Under the pieces are notes generated by a model that saw only the letters and a program-made list of their open reading frames with translations, ran no database searches and had not been told where the DNA came from. From a bacterium (GTDB lineage: Bacteria > Chloroflexota > Dormibacteria > Aeolococcales > Bog-877), in the NCBI GenBank assembly GCA_021844355.1, contig JAKBTP010000123.1, positions 1 to 5,001 of the forward strand: a stretch of 5,001 nt of DNA. Direction: 5' to 3'. This document shows, in pieces, positions 1-5,001 of the stretch; the stretch's first letter is position 1; each line of letters opens with the position of its first letter. The position numbers and the translations under genes were made by a program.

Positions 1-2
1 GG

Positions 3-491
3 CTGGCGGTCCTGCCGATTCCCGCCTGGAGGGTCTCGCTCGAGATCTTCTTCGCCGGCTGGCTGGTGGACTGCCTGCAGGCGACCCTCGTCCTGGTGAT
101 CCTGGAGATAGCCCAGAGGCCGAGCCCGCTTGTCATCCTGGCGACCTGGCTGCTGGCGCTGGCGACACTGGCCTTCTCAGGGACGATCGGGCTCGCAGTC
201 GCAACCCTCACGGATAACGCTGGCGAGGCGATGCTGTTTTTGGCAGTCATCCTCGCCCCTTTGCTCTTCCTCTCCGGCCTGTTCACCGGAGTCCCCGCGG
301 AGGGCGTCCGCTACTGGGTGGCCCAGATCCTGCCCTTCAGCTATCTCTCCGACGGCTTCCAGCTGGTGCTGCACGGCAACCCGCCCTACGGATCCCCCGG
401 GGCGTTTTTGCTAGCCGCCCCAGTCTTTCTGCTGGTGTCCCTGGCTGCGTGCGCGGCCCTGGGAAGGCCCCTCATGGCCAGGGGCGCGTAG
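3..491 (+). CDS. ABC-2 type transporter permease, C-terminal part (5' end outside window)
   Basis: This is the membrane subunit of an ABC transporter of the ABC-2 (drug or polysaccharide export) type, acting in the cytoplasmic membrane with a separate ATP-binding subunit. The frame is open from base 3, so the GTG at 66 is probably internal and the real start lies off the window; 162 residues are visible. The visible part begins with LAVLPIPAWRVSLEI, which matches the loop after the conserved RERERGTL-like segment of this family. It then has hydrophobic stretches around residues 25-37, 47-70, 75-95 and 135-155. The segment LPFSYLSDGFQ is the usual motif before the last helix in ABC2-membrane proteins. 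The protein ends naturally in MARGA with TAG at 489-491. The family is assigned with fair confidence from these motifs; the substrate cannot be told. A decayed relative of this gene lies at the right edge of the window. Confidence 0.8.
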   Translation: MAVLPIPAWRVSLEIFFAGWLVDCLQATLVLVILEIAQRPSPLVILATWLLALATLAFSGTIGLAVATLTDNAGEAMLFLAVILAPLLFLSGLFTGVPAEGVRYWVAQILPFSYLSDGFQLVLHGNPPYGSPGAFLLAAPVFLLVSLAACAALGRPLMARGA

Positions 492-521
492 AGGCTCGCG
501 AACCGTAGCCCAAATCTAGTA

Positions 522-543
522 ACAATGCTATGCTATAGCTATG
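522..543 (+). promoter_or_regulatory. AT-rich GCTAT repeat tract before tnpA: candidate left-end binding site and leaderless promoter
   Basis: Within an otherwise GC-rich region, the bases just before tnpA hold three copies of GCTAT(G/A) starting at 527, 532 and 538. They form two overlapping 8-bp palindromes, GCTATAGC (532-539) and ATAGCTAT (535-542). TATGCT at 529-534 resembles a -10 box; if it is one, transcription would start at or next to the ATG at 541, giving a leaderless message. This agrees with the lack of any Shine-Dalgarno sequence before that ATG. No good -35 is visible. Short repeated motifs bound by TnpA are known at IS607 ends, so the tract may instead, or also, be a recombinase site. 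Both roles are inferred. Confidence 0.4.
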
Positions 544-1188
544 CCGCCAAGTAGACCAGAGATGCTCCGCCTCGGTCCTGCTGCACGGCGTCTGGGTATC
601 CATCCCCTGACGCTTCGCAGATGGGCTGACGCCGGCAGGATCGAAGTCGTGTGGGTCGGAAGGGAGCGGCGCTTCCCAATCAGTGCTGTTGACGCTCTCC
701 GGAGCGACTCGGATGAGAGCAGGCCGTCGGGAGAAAGTCGTGTGGCGGGCTATGTCAGGGTATCGGGCACCACTGGCCAGGAGAGTTCATTCGAGGCTCA
801 GGAGGCCGAGTTGCGCGCGCGTTTCGGGACTCGCCTGGTCGCCGTCTACAAGGACAAGGGGTCCGGGCTGCGTGAGAGCCGACGGGGACTCGAACGGGTG
901 CTCAAAGATGCCGAGGAGGGTCACTTCGAAGTGCTGGCCGTGACCCACGCGGACCGCTTGGCGCGCTTCGGGACCACCTGGCTCGAACGGCTCCTATCAC
1001 GCGACGGGGTCAAGATCGAGGTGCTCCACGAGAATGGAGCGGCCGGGGGCATGCCCGAGCTGTTGGAGGACTTCATGTCGCTCGTGGCCACCTTCGCCGG
1101 GCGCATGTACGGTATCCGCTCCGCAGAGGCCAAGCGCAGGCTGCTCGAGCATGCGAACGAAGAGGTGGGATGTGTACAAGCCTCGTGA
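541..1188 (+). CDS. tnpA: IS607-type serine recombinase (transposase A)
   Basis: This 215-residue protein is predicted to catalyse cut-and-paste movement of the element through a phosphoserine intermediate, as IS607 TnpA does. Residues 9-53 form a MerR-like helix-turn-helix with the typical pattern LGxAARRLGIHPLTLRRWADAGRI and a following RRFP turn. The catalytic domain starts near residue 68: GYVRVS gives Arg73 and the nucleophile Ser75, then Gln80 and Gln87. It continues with Asp105/Gly107-Gly109 (DKGSGLRESR) and the ADRLARFG motif (Asp138, Arg139, Arg142). All key positions are present and the length is normal for the family (about 190-220). The ATG at 541 has no Shine-Dalgarno site. The ATG at 562 (residue 8), preceded by a weak purine run, is an alternative start that keeps the whole HTH. 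The stop codon lies inside the start of tnpB, so the two genes are probably translated together. Confidence 0.92.
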   Translation: MPPSRPEMLRLGPAARRLGIHPLTLRRWADAGRIEVVWVGRERRFPISAVDALRSDSDESRPSGESRVAGYVRVSGTTGQESSFEAQEAELRARFGTRLVAVYKDKGSGLRESRRGLERVLKDAEEGHFEVLAVTHADRLARFGTTWLERLLSRDGVKIEVLHENGAAGGMPELLEDFMSLVATFAGRMYGIRSAEAKRRLLEHANEEVGCVQAS

Positions 1189-3088
1189 CGTGCTCGTCGG
1201 CACCGCCACCTGCAGAGGCTACAGGGGAGCCGAAGCAGCGAGTGGGAAGATCCTCCCGGTCGCTGAACTGGCGCAGCGCTCACGCTGGCTGATGGACCTC
1301 GTGGCAGGCATGGCTGTCCAGATACTGGATGAGCACTGGAACGAGGCAGACCTGGACACGATCGCAGCCGGCATTGGTCCAGATGGGCGCGAGCTTCCCA
1401 GTAACGCGTACATGGCCATGCGTCGCCTCGGCTGGACAGCGAACCCAGCGCCCGGCACCTACCTCTCGGACCGGCACCTACGGATGGCGGAGGAGCTGGT
1501 CGGCAGAGCCCTCCGCCTGGCGCTGCACCGGCGGGCGATCCTCGATGCGACAGTGGCTACCTGGCCGGCGGATCACACCAAGCGGACATCCGAGGAGTGG
1601 GACGGTCTCTGGGACGCGGCACCCGAGGGGACATCTAAAGTCGAGGTGCGCAACCGCACCCGTCAGGTGGCCGCCTTTCTGGCAGAGCATCGAGAGTTGC
1701 CCGCAGGGCTCACCGAGATCGAGCCAGCGCCAGGAGTGGGCAGGACCCTCCCTCTGGCTGTCTGTGATCGCCAGCAGGTGAGATTGGAGCGGACCTCAGC
1801 CGATACGGCCGAGCTATGCCTCCGCCTGCCGCTGGTCCAGCAGCCGGCGAGCCGCCAGGACTTTTCCGAGGTCCGGGTCACATTCTCCCTCCCGCCAACA
1901 GTGCTGGCGGAAGCAGCCCTTTCCACTCCGAGCCTGCGGGTGAGCGGAGAGCGGGTTTGTCTGGACCTGCCTTGGAGCCTCGGTGGCCTGCCTGTGGCTG
2001 CTCGCACAGGGCATGCACGTGCGATTGGCTTCGACTGGGGCGTGTCACGTCTCTTGACCGGGGTGGTAGTGAAGCTCATGGCCGACAAGGGTCGCCAACG
2101 GGCACTCACCGACGGACGACCGCTCTTCTTCGACCCCGCTGGTGTTGTAGCCAAGTATCACCACCTACGGGTGGAGCGTGAACAGATTGCGGCGAAGGTG
2201 AAGCGCTACGAAGCCATCCTCGACGGTCGGGGGGGCAGGGGTGACCTGGAGGCGAAACTCCTCGCCCTGCGTGCCGAACATGAGGCGGTTTCCAACCGCA
2301 TGTCCACCTTGAACCACGAGATCGCATGGGCGGCAGCCCGCTGGGCGGTAGACCAAGCAGTCGATCTCGGGGCGAGTGTCATCTACATCGAGGGGCTCGG
2401 CAGTCTCGAGGCGAGGAAGCTCGGGCGGGTCATGAACGCCAGGGTCTCCGCCCAGGTACGCTCCCAGGTGTTCTTCGCCATGCGCCACCTCGCCCAAGAG
2501 CACGGGATAGCCGTCGTAGAGGTGCCAGCCAGGGGAACTTCATCTGGCTGTCCGCGCTGCAGGAGCGATCTCTCGCACGTTAAGTCCTCCGACAACCACG
2601 CGAGCGGCTACCACTGGGCGCACTGCCCGCATTGCGGGCTCAGCTGTGACCGGGACCTCTCGGCAGCATGGCGGATCGGGGCCCGCGGGCTGGCGTCCCA
2701 GGCGAGGGCCCACTGGCGCAAGGACGGCTCTCTTGCCATCTCCAAGTCTTCGTTCTCAGATGCCCCCGTGAGCCTGGCGAAGCGCCGCGCACGGGACAAG
2801 CGCCATGCCACCATGATCTCCACCCCTGTGCCCAGGCGGCGCAGGATCCCCTCCTCCGCCGGCTCGCAAGGGCTTGCGGAACAGCGTCCGGAGGGGCAGG
2901 TGCCCGAGGCCGGCAGCCAGGCCCTGTGCGAAAGCAGTGCGAGCAGCACCAAGCGGATCATTAGGCACCGCCCTCGTGGCGAGCCTCTGGGCCGTGGCTT
3001 CCACCGGAACCTCTACGCCTCTCCAGTCCGTCCGTACGGGGACTGGGGGCATGGACGTGAAGGCACGCCATCGCTCAGGATCGCTTAG
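1151..3088 (+). CDS. tnpB: TnpB, large RuvC nuclease with zinc ribbon (predicted RNA-guided endonuclease)
   Basis: This is predicted to be a TnpB, the ancestor-type of Cas12 nucleases, which uses an omega RNA from the element's 3' end to cut DNA next to a short target-adjacent motif. Numbering from the ATG at 1151 (645 aa): a helical N-terminal region; beta-rich WED-like segments around 200-285; RuvC-I in GFDWGVS with Asp295; a charged helical stretch around 333-393; RuvC-II in YIEGLGS with Glu414. The zinc ribbon is Cys467-x2-Cys470-x21-Cys492-x2-Cys495, and RuvC-III is CDRDLSAAW (Asp500, Asp502). The usual Asn after DRDx is Ser504. About 130 residues of basic, low-complexity tail follow, with KRRARDKRH near 543-551 and RRRR at 562-565. 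Most TnpBs are about 350-450 aa, so this one is large. The start is uncertain: ATG 1151 overlaps tnpA by 38 bases; GTG 1172, behind a GAGG at 1162-1165, and GTG 1190 are alternatives. ATG 1034 is less likely because it would overlap tnpA by more than 150 bases with non-TnpB-like residues. Confidence 0.88.
   Translation: MRTKRWDVYKPRDVLVGTATCRGYRGAEAASGKILPVAELAQRSRWLMDLVAGMAVQILDEHWNEADLDTIAAGIGPDGRELPSNAYMAMRRLGWTANPAPGTYLSDRHLRMAEELVGRALRLALHRRAILDATVATWPADHTKRTSEEWDGLWDAAPEGTSKVEVRNRTRQVAAFLAEHRELPAGLTEIEPAPGVGRTLPLAVCDRQQVRLERTSADTAELCLRLPLVQQPASRQDFSEVRVTFSLPPTVLAEAALSTPSLRVSGERVCLDLPWSLGGLPVAARTGHARAIGFDWGVSRLLTGVVVKLMADKGRQRALTDGRPLFFDPAGVVAKYHHLRVEREQIAAKVKRYEAILDGRGGRGDLEAKLLALRAEHEAVSNRMSTLNHEIAWAAARWAVDQAVDLGASVIYIEGLGSLEARKLGRVMNARVSAQVRSQVFFAMRHLAQEHGIAVVEVPARGTSSGCPRCRSDLSHVKSSDNHASGYHWAHCPHCGLSCDRDLSAAWRIGARGLASQARAHWRKDGSLAISKSSFSDAPVSLAKRRARDKRHATMISTPVPRRRRIPSSAGSQGLAEQRPEGQVPEAGSQALCESSASSTKRIIRHRPRGEPLGRGFHRNLYASPVRPYGDWGHGREGTPSLRIA
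2853..2905 (+). repeat. Nested stem-loops in the tnpB 3' tail (candidate omega RNA scaffold)
   Basis: CCTCCG at 2853-2858 pairs perfectly with CGGAGG at 2889-2894. Inside that stem, CGCAAG (2865-2870) pairs with CTTGCG (2873-2878) around GG; in RNA this would likely be a 5-bp stem with a 4-base loop. A further hairpin follows at once, GGGCA (2894-2898) with TGCCC (2901-2905). These sit about 185-235 bases before the tnpB stop, in the part of the gene that encodes a low-complexity basic tail outside the nuclease core. In related elements the omega RNA spans the tnpB 3' end and the right end of the element, so the position fits. Short perfect hairpins also arise by chance in GC-rich DNA, and no covariation can be tested here. 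Confidence 0.35.
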
Positions 3089-3101
3089 CTGTTCTGAGAC
3101 G

Positions 3102-4352
3102 CTACGGTCCGAGCAGTGCAATGGGGATCACCAAGACTTGATCCGGCCGTCGGTACGCATATCCACTGGAAGTCACCACCGCGAGAAATGCAGGCTCCCC
3201 GCAGCCGGTGAGGTCTAAGCGGGAGACGAAGGTGCGCAGGTTGGTGGCTGCTTCATCCAGCCGACTCTGCCCCAGCTTAATCTCAATGCCAGCCCAACGC
3301 CCGTCGGCCAATACGACAATTGCATCTACCTCGAGCCCAGTGTTGTCTCGATAGTGGAGCAGCCGCCCCCCCTGCAGCTGGCTGTAGACGCGAAGGTCTC
3401 GGACGACTAGGCTCTCGAATAGGAACCCAAAGTACTCAAGATCTGCCAGTAGTTGTTCAGGTGAGGCGCGCAAGGCCGCGACTGCCAGGCAGGGGTCCAC
3501 ATAGTGACGCTTGGGAGCGGTGCGTAGCTGGGATCGGGAACGCAGTTGCGGCGTCCAGGCAGGTTGATCCTCAACAACCATCAGTCGCTCCATCGCTGCC
3601 AGATACTCCGGCACAGTGTGGCGATGGACCGGCTCATCGTCTGCAGCGGTGTCTGCCGCAATGACCGTTATCGCCGCCTGTGTAGCGATGTTGCGCGCGA
3701 GAGAACGCATCACCCGCCGGATCCTCTCGGGGTCCCGAGTGACTCCATCCAGGCGGTGGATATCCACACGAGCAATCTCGTCCAGATAACTCCGCAGTGC
3801 CTGCTGCGCATCAGCCACGTTGAGTGCTTGCATGGCGGGCCAACCACCAGCACAGACGCGGTGCACCAGCTGCGGAATCGTCATGTCGGACTCCGCCGGG
3901 CCTGGCTCGATTCCCTCGAAAAGGGTGGTGAGCGACACCTGCCCGGTACTGTGACTCTGTTCGAACAAGGTCATCGGCCGCATGCGCAGGCGAGCCACTC
4001 GACCGGCGCCCGTGTGGCGGCTCACATCGTCGGCAGGAACTGCGGAGCCAGTGAGGATAAACTGGCCAGGTAGTTCGCGGCGGTCGACCTCGCGTCGCAC
4101 GTGGTTCCAAACAGGAGGCACAACCTGCCACTCGTCGATAAGCCTCGGGGTCGCGCCGTCCAGAATCAACCTCGGATCGGTGTCGGCGGCGGTGCGGGCA
4201 GCGGCGTCGATGTCGAGTGCGACGATGCTGCCCGCTTGCTGGGTGGCGGTCGCGGTCTTGCCGACCGCCTTGGGGCCCTCGACTACGACCGCCCCGACAG
4301 CCTTCAGTAGCTGGGCCAACTCCTTGTCTACAATCCTTGGGCGGTAGGCCAC
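3102..4352 (-). CDS. AAA-type ATPase with C-terminal DUF4143 / PD-(D/E)xK-like domain
   Basis: This 416-residue cytoplasmic protein belongs to the AAA_14/DUF4143 group of P-loop ATPases, which are widespread in bacteria and archaea and mostly of unknown function. Walker A is GPKAVGKT at residues 26-33. Walker B is RLIDEWQ at 70-76 with Asp73-Glu74. The sensor-like strand is FILTGSA at 98-104, typical of the family. The C-terminal third has the DUF4143 pattern FGFLFESLVVRDLRVY (Glu313), followed by EVDAIV (Asp343) and GIEIKLG (Glu357, Lys359). This last set is a PD-(D/E)xK nuclease-type signature, although nuclease activity has not been generally shown for this family. The length and ends look complete. 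The GTG start at 4352 is supported by an AGGAG seven bases upstream. The gene stands alone, converges on tnpB with a 13-base gap, and has its own promoter-operator region. A partner gene or toxin-antitoxin mate is not visible. The family call is firm; the cellular role is unknown. Confidence 0.9.
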   Translation of the reverse strand: MAYRPRIVDKELAQLLKAVGAVVVEGPKAVGKTATATQQAGSIVALDIDAAARTAADTDPRLILDGATPRLIDEWQVVPPVWNHVRREVDRRELPGQFILTGSAVPADDVSRHTGAGRVARLRMRPMTLFEQSHSTGQVSLTTLFEGIEPGPAESDMTIPQLVHRVCAGGWPAMQALNVADAQQALRSYLDEIARVDIHRLDGVTRDPERIRRVMRSLARNIATQAAITVIAADTAADDEPVHRHTVPEYLAAMERLMVVEDQPAWTPQLRSRSQLRTAPKRHYVDPCLAVAALRASPEQLLADLEYFGFLFESLVVRDLRVYSQLQGGRLLHYRDNTGLEVDAIVVLADGRWAGIEIKLGQSRLDEAATNLRTFVSRLDLTGCGEPAFLAVVTSSGYAYRRPDQVLVIPIALLGP

Positions 4353-4359
4353 GGTGGAT

Positions 4360-4366
4360 CTCCTCT
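4360..4366 (-). promoter_or_regulatory. Shine-Dalgarno site of the DUF4143 ATPase gene
   Basis: Read on the minus strand, this is part of TAGAGGAGATCCACC followed by GTG. AGGAG (plus-strand 4360-4364) lies seven bases before the GTG at 4352, an ideal spacing, and it decides that start codon. Confidence 0.8.
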
Positions 4367-4412
4367 ACGCGGGCCTAGTCCAGGGAGCCGCGCACTCCAA
4401 TGTAATGGCCAG

Positions 4413-4442
4413 ATTATAACGCTTACAATGGCCGGATTGTAA
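4413..4442 (-). promoter_or_regulatory. Promoter of the DUF4143 ATPase gene
   Basis: On the minus strand a perfect TATAAT -10 box lies at 4418-4413. TTACAA at 4442-4437 is in -35 position with an 18-base spacer, though it is a poor match to TTGACA (three of six). Transcription would start near 4406, giving an untranslated leader of about 54 bases before the GTG at 4352. The -35 hexamer and most of the spacer coincide with the palindrome at 4423-4442, which suggests control by repression. The -10 match is seen directly; use as a promoter is inferred. Confidence 0.55.
4423..4442. promoter_or_regulatory. 20-bp palindromic operator-like site
   Basis: TTACAATGGCCGGATTGTAA consists of perfect 7-base arms TTACAAT and ATTGTAA around a 6-base GC centre. 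This is the form expected for a site bound by a dimeric repressor. It covers the -35 and spacer of the predicted ATPase promoter, so binding would block RNA polymerase. The neighbouring unit at about 4400-4419 has related but imperfect arms (ATGTAAT and ATTATAA). No transcription factor gene is in the window apart from the HTH of TnpA, so the binding protein is unknown; it could be the ATPase itself or a factor encoded elsewhere. Confidence 0.5.
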
Positions 4443-4470
4443 CGCCCCCAGGGGCCAGGATGTAAGAGCG

Positions 4471-4677
4471 TACGGCGCCGGGAACTGGCTCCAGCGCCGC
4501 TGTGGGGACTTGGACGATAACCCGCACGCATCCCACGGGCAGGCAGATCCGGCCCACGGGGAGAGCCAGACCATGGCGCCCCTGCCAGGACTGGACCAAC
4601 TACAGAGGAGACCCCAACAGCTCTGCGTCTGGAGCTGGGCTCCGCCCCGGTGCGCCAGGGGGAGACTCGCGGCATAG
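4471..4677. other. Intergenic stretch with no recognised feature
   Basis: No coding region, RNA gene, convincing promoter or repeat was found between the ATPase control region and the decayed permease. Open frames exist on both strands, but their translations are rich in Arg, Pro, Ser, Trp and Gly with no family motif, as expected of frames open by chance in GC-rich DNA. It may be the eroded 5' part of the permease pseudogene that follows; an in-frame TAG at 4675 would fit that. Confidence 0.5.
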
Positions 4678-5001
4678 CTGCCTTCCCCGAAGGGTCTGGT
4701 TATCCCACTGGTCACGGCCTCGGCCCCTGTCTACTCCGCAATGCTGGTGACCATCCTGACACGCAGGGTGGGACCGTGGCGACCCTGTTCAGACTCGCTG
4801 GACGGGCACCGGCCGGCTCGACCGCTTGGCGATGTTGCCGCTCCCTGGCTGGCGGATCTCGTTGAGGATCTCCGTCGCGGAGTGGCTGGCGGACTACCTC
4901 TAGGCGACCCTGATCTTCGTGGTCTCAGCCCTGGCACCGGAGCCGGACCTCACGCTTCCGTTCGCCCCGGGGGTGCTGGGCTAGCGACCATGGCAGCATT
5001 G
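4678..5001 (+). pseudogene. Decayed ABC-2 permease fragment, paralogous to the left-edge permease
   Basis: From 4826 the frame reads LAMLPLPGWRISLRISVAEW, which aligns without gaps to LAVLPIPAWRVSLEIFFAGW encoded from base 3. Over 34 codons (4826-4927 against 3-104) about 19 residues and 71 of 102 bases agree by hand count. In this copy the codon matching CAG (78-80) is TAG at 4901-4903. Later similarity (CTAGCGACCATGGCA at 4981 against CTGGCGACACTGGCC at 159) needs a one-base shift, so a frameshift is also present. Upstream, 4696-4758 reads in another frame as a hydrophobic helix, LVIPLVTASAPVYSAMLVTI, ending in TRR, as expected for the membrane segment before the RERERGTL-like loop; this implies a second frameshift before 4826. 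The upstream extension is less certain than the 4826-5001 part. The fragment runs off the window. Confidence 0.65.

Larger units (their letters stand above)
505..3101 (+). mobile_element. IS607-type insertion sequence (serine-recombinase tnpA plus large tnpB)
   Basis: The element is defined by the gene pair: a small serine recombinase with an N-terminal MerR-like HTH, followed in the same direction and with overlap by a RuvC/zinc-ribbon TnpB. This pair is diagnostic of the IS607 family. The boundaries are approximate. The left end must lie between the permease stop (491) and tnpA (541). The right end must be near the tnpB stop (3088), because an intact convergent gene ends at 3102. IS607 elements lack long terminal inverted repeats and make no target duplication, so the ends cannot be read directly, and none was found. 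Both genes look intact, so the element may be active or recently active. An empty-site sequence from a related strain would fix the ends. Confidence 0.7.
4404..4470. repeat. Three direct repeats with a 23-bp period upstream of the ATPase gene
   Basis: Units start at 4404, 4427 and 4450, exactly 23 bases apart. Units 1 and 2 are AATGGCCAGATTATAACGC and AATGGCCGGATTGTAACGC, differing at two of 19 positions. Unit 3 (AGGGGCCAGGATGTAAGAGCG) is more diverged but keeps GGCC, the GAT/GTAA core and the spacing. A 23-bp period is about two turns of the helix and would place bound proteins on the same face. This arrangement fits cooperative operator sites; an iteron-like role is possible but no replication gene is present. 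Confidence 0.65.

Noticed and set aside
1034..1150. Upstream extension of tnpB to the ATG at 1034
   Set aside because: It would overlap tnpA by about 155 bases, its residues (Pro, Ser, Cys, Trp rich) look like an out-of-frame reading of tnpA, and better starts exist at 1151 or 1172.
1663..2154. 163-residue open frame on the minus strand inside tnpB
   Set aside because: It is antisense to the clear TnpB frame, has Arg/Ser/Pro-rich composition and no family motif.
3074..3098. Terminator hairpin between the convergent genes (CTCAG / CTGAG)
   Set aside because: The stem is only 5 bp with a 15-base loop and no T-run on either strand.
3546..4073. 175-residue plus-strand open frame opposite the ATPase gene
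   Set aside because: It is antisense to a complete, motif-bearing gene and its product resembles no known family.
4404..4470. CRISPR array that could supply guides to the Cas12-like TnpB
   Set aside because: The three units follow one another directly at 23 bp with no spacers between them, and no cas adaptation genes are present.
4365..4715. Minus-strand open frame of 116 residues upstream of the ATPase
   Set aside because: It crosses the repeat and promoter region, has no ribosome binding site or recognisable motif, and has chance-like composition.

Overview
The window is GC-rich (roughly 60-65 percent by eye), with GTG starts and strong third-position G/C preference. This fits a high-GC bacterium such as an actinomycete or a Chloroflexota member, but no marker gene fixes the taxon.

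Layout: (1) 3-491, plus strand, is the C-terminal part of an ABC-2 type transporter permease cut by the left window edge. (2) About 505-3100, plus strand, is an IS607-type insertion sequence. It has tnpA, a MerR-like HTH fused to a serine recombinase (541-1188), and an overlapping, unusually large tnpB (about 645 aa; 1151-3088). The TnpB carries the RuvC-I/II/III acidic residues and a four-cysteine zinc ribbon, so it is predicted to be a catalytically competent RNA-guided nuclease. Its 3' tail contains nested perfect stem-loops in the place where omega RNAs of this class normally lie. (3) 3102-4352, minus strand, is an intact AAA-type ATPase with a C-terminal DUF4143/PD-(D/E)xK-like domain, convergent with tnpB and only 13 bases from its stop. 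It has a clear Shine-Dalgarno site. Its upstream region holds a perfect TATAAT -10 box, a 20-bp palindrome laid over the -35 and spacer, and three 23-bp direct repeats. (4) 4471-4677 has no recognisable gene. (5) About 4678-5001, plus strand, is a decayed permease fragment clearly homologous to the sequence at the left edge, with an in-frame stop and a frameshift.

How the parts relate: TnpA is predicted to move the element. TnpB, with a guide transcribed from its 3' end, is predicted to cut the donor or empty site and so promote retention of the element. The ATPase is a separate, apparently self-controlled single-gene unit. Finding paralogous permease sequence on both sides suggests that the insertion sequence and the ATPase occupy the space between two related ABC-transporter genes, one of which is dead. 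The strongest leads for something less described are the oversized TnpB with its possible tail-encoded guide RNA, and the repeat/palindrome control region of the ATPase gene.
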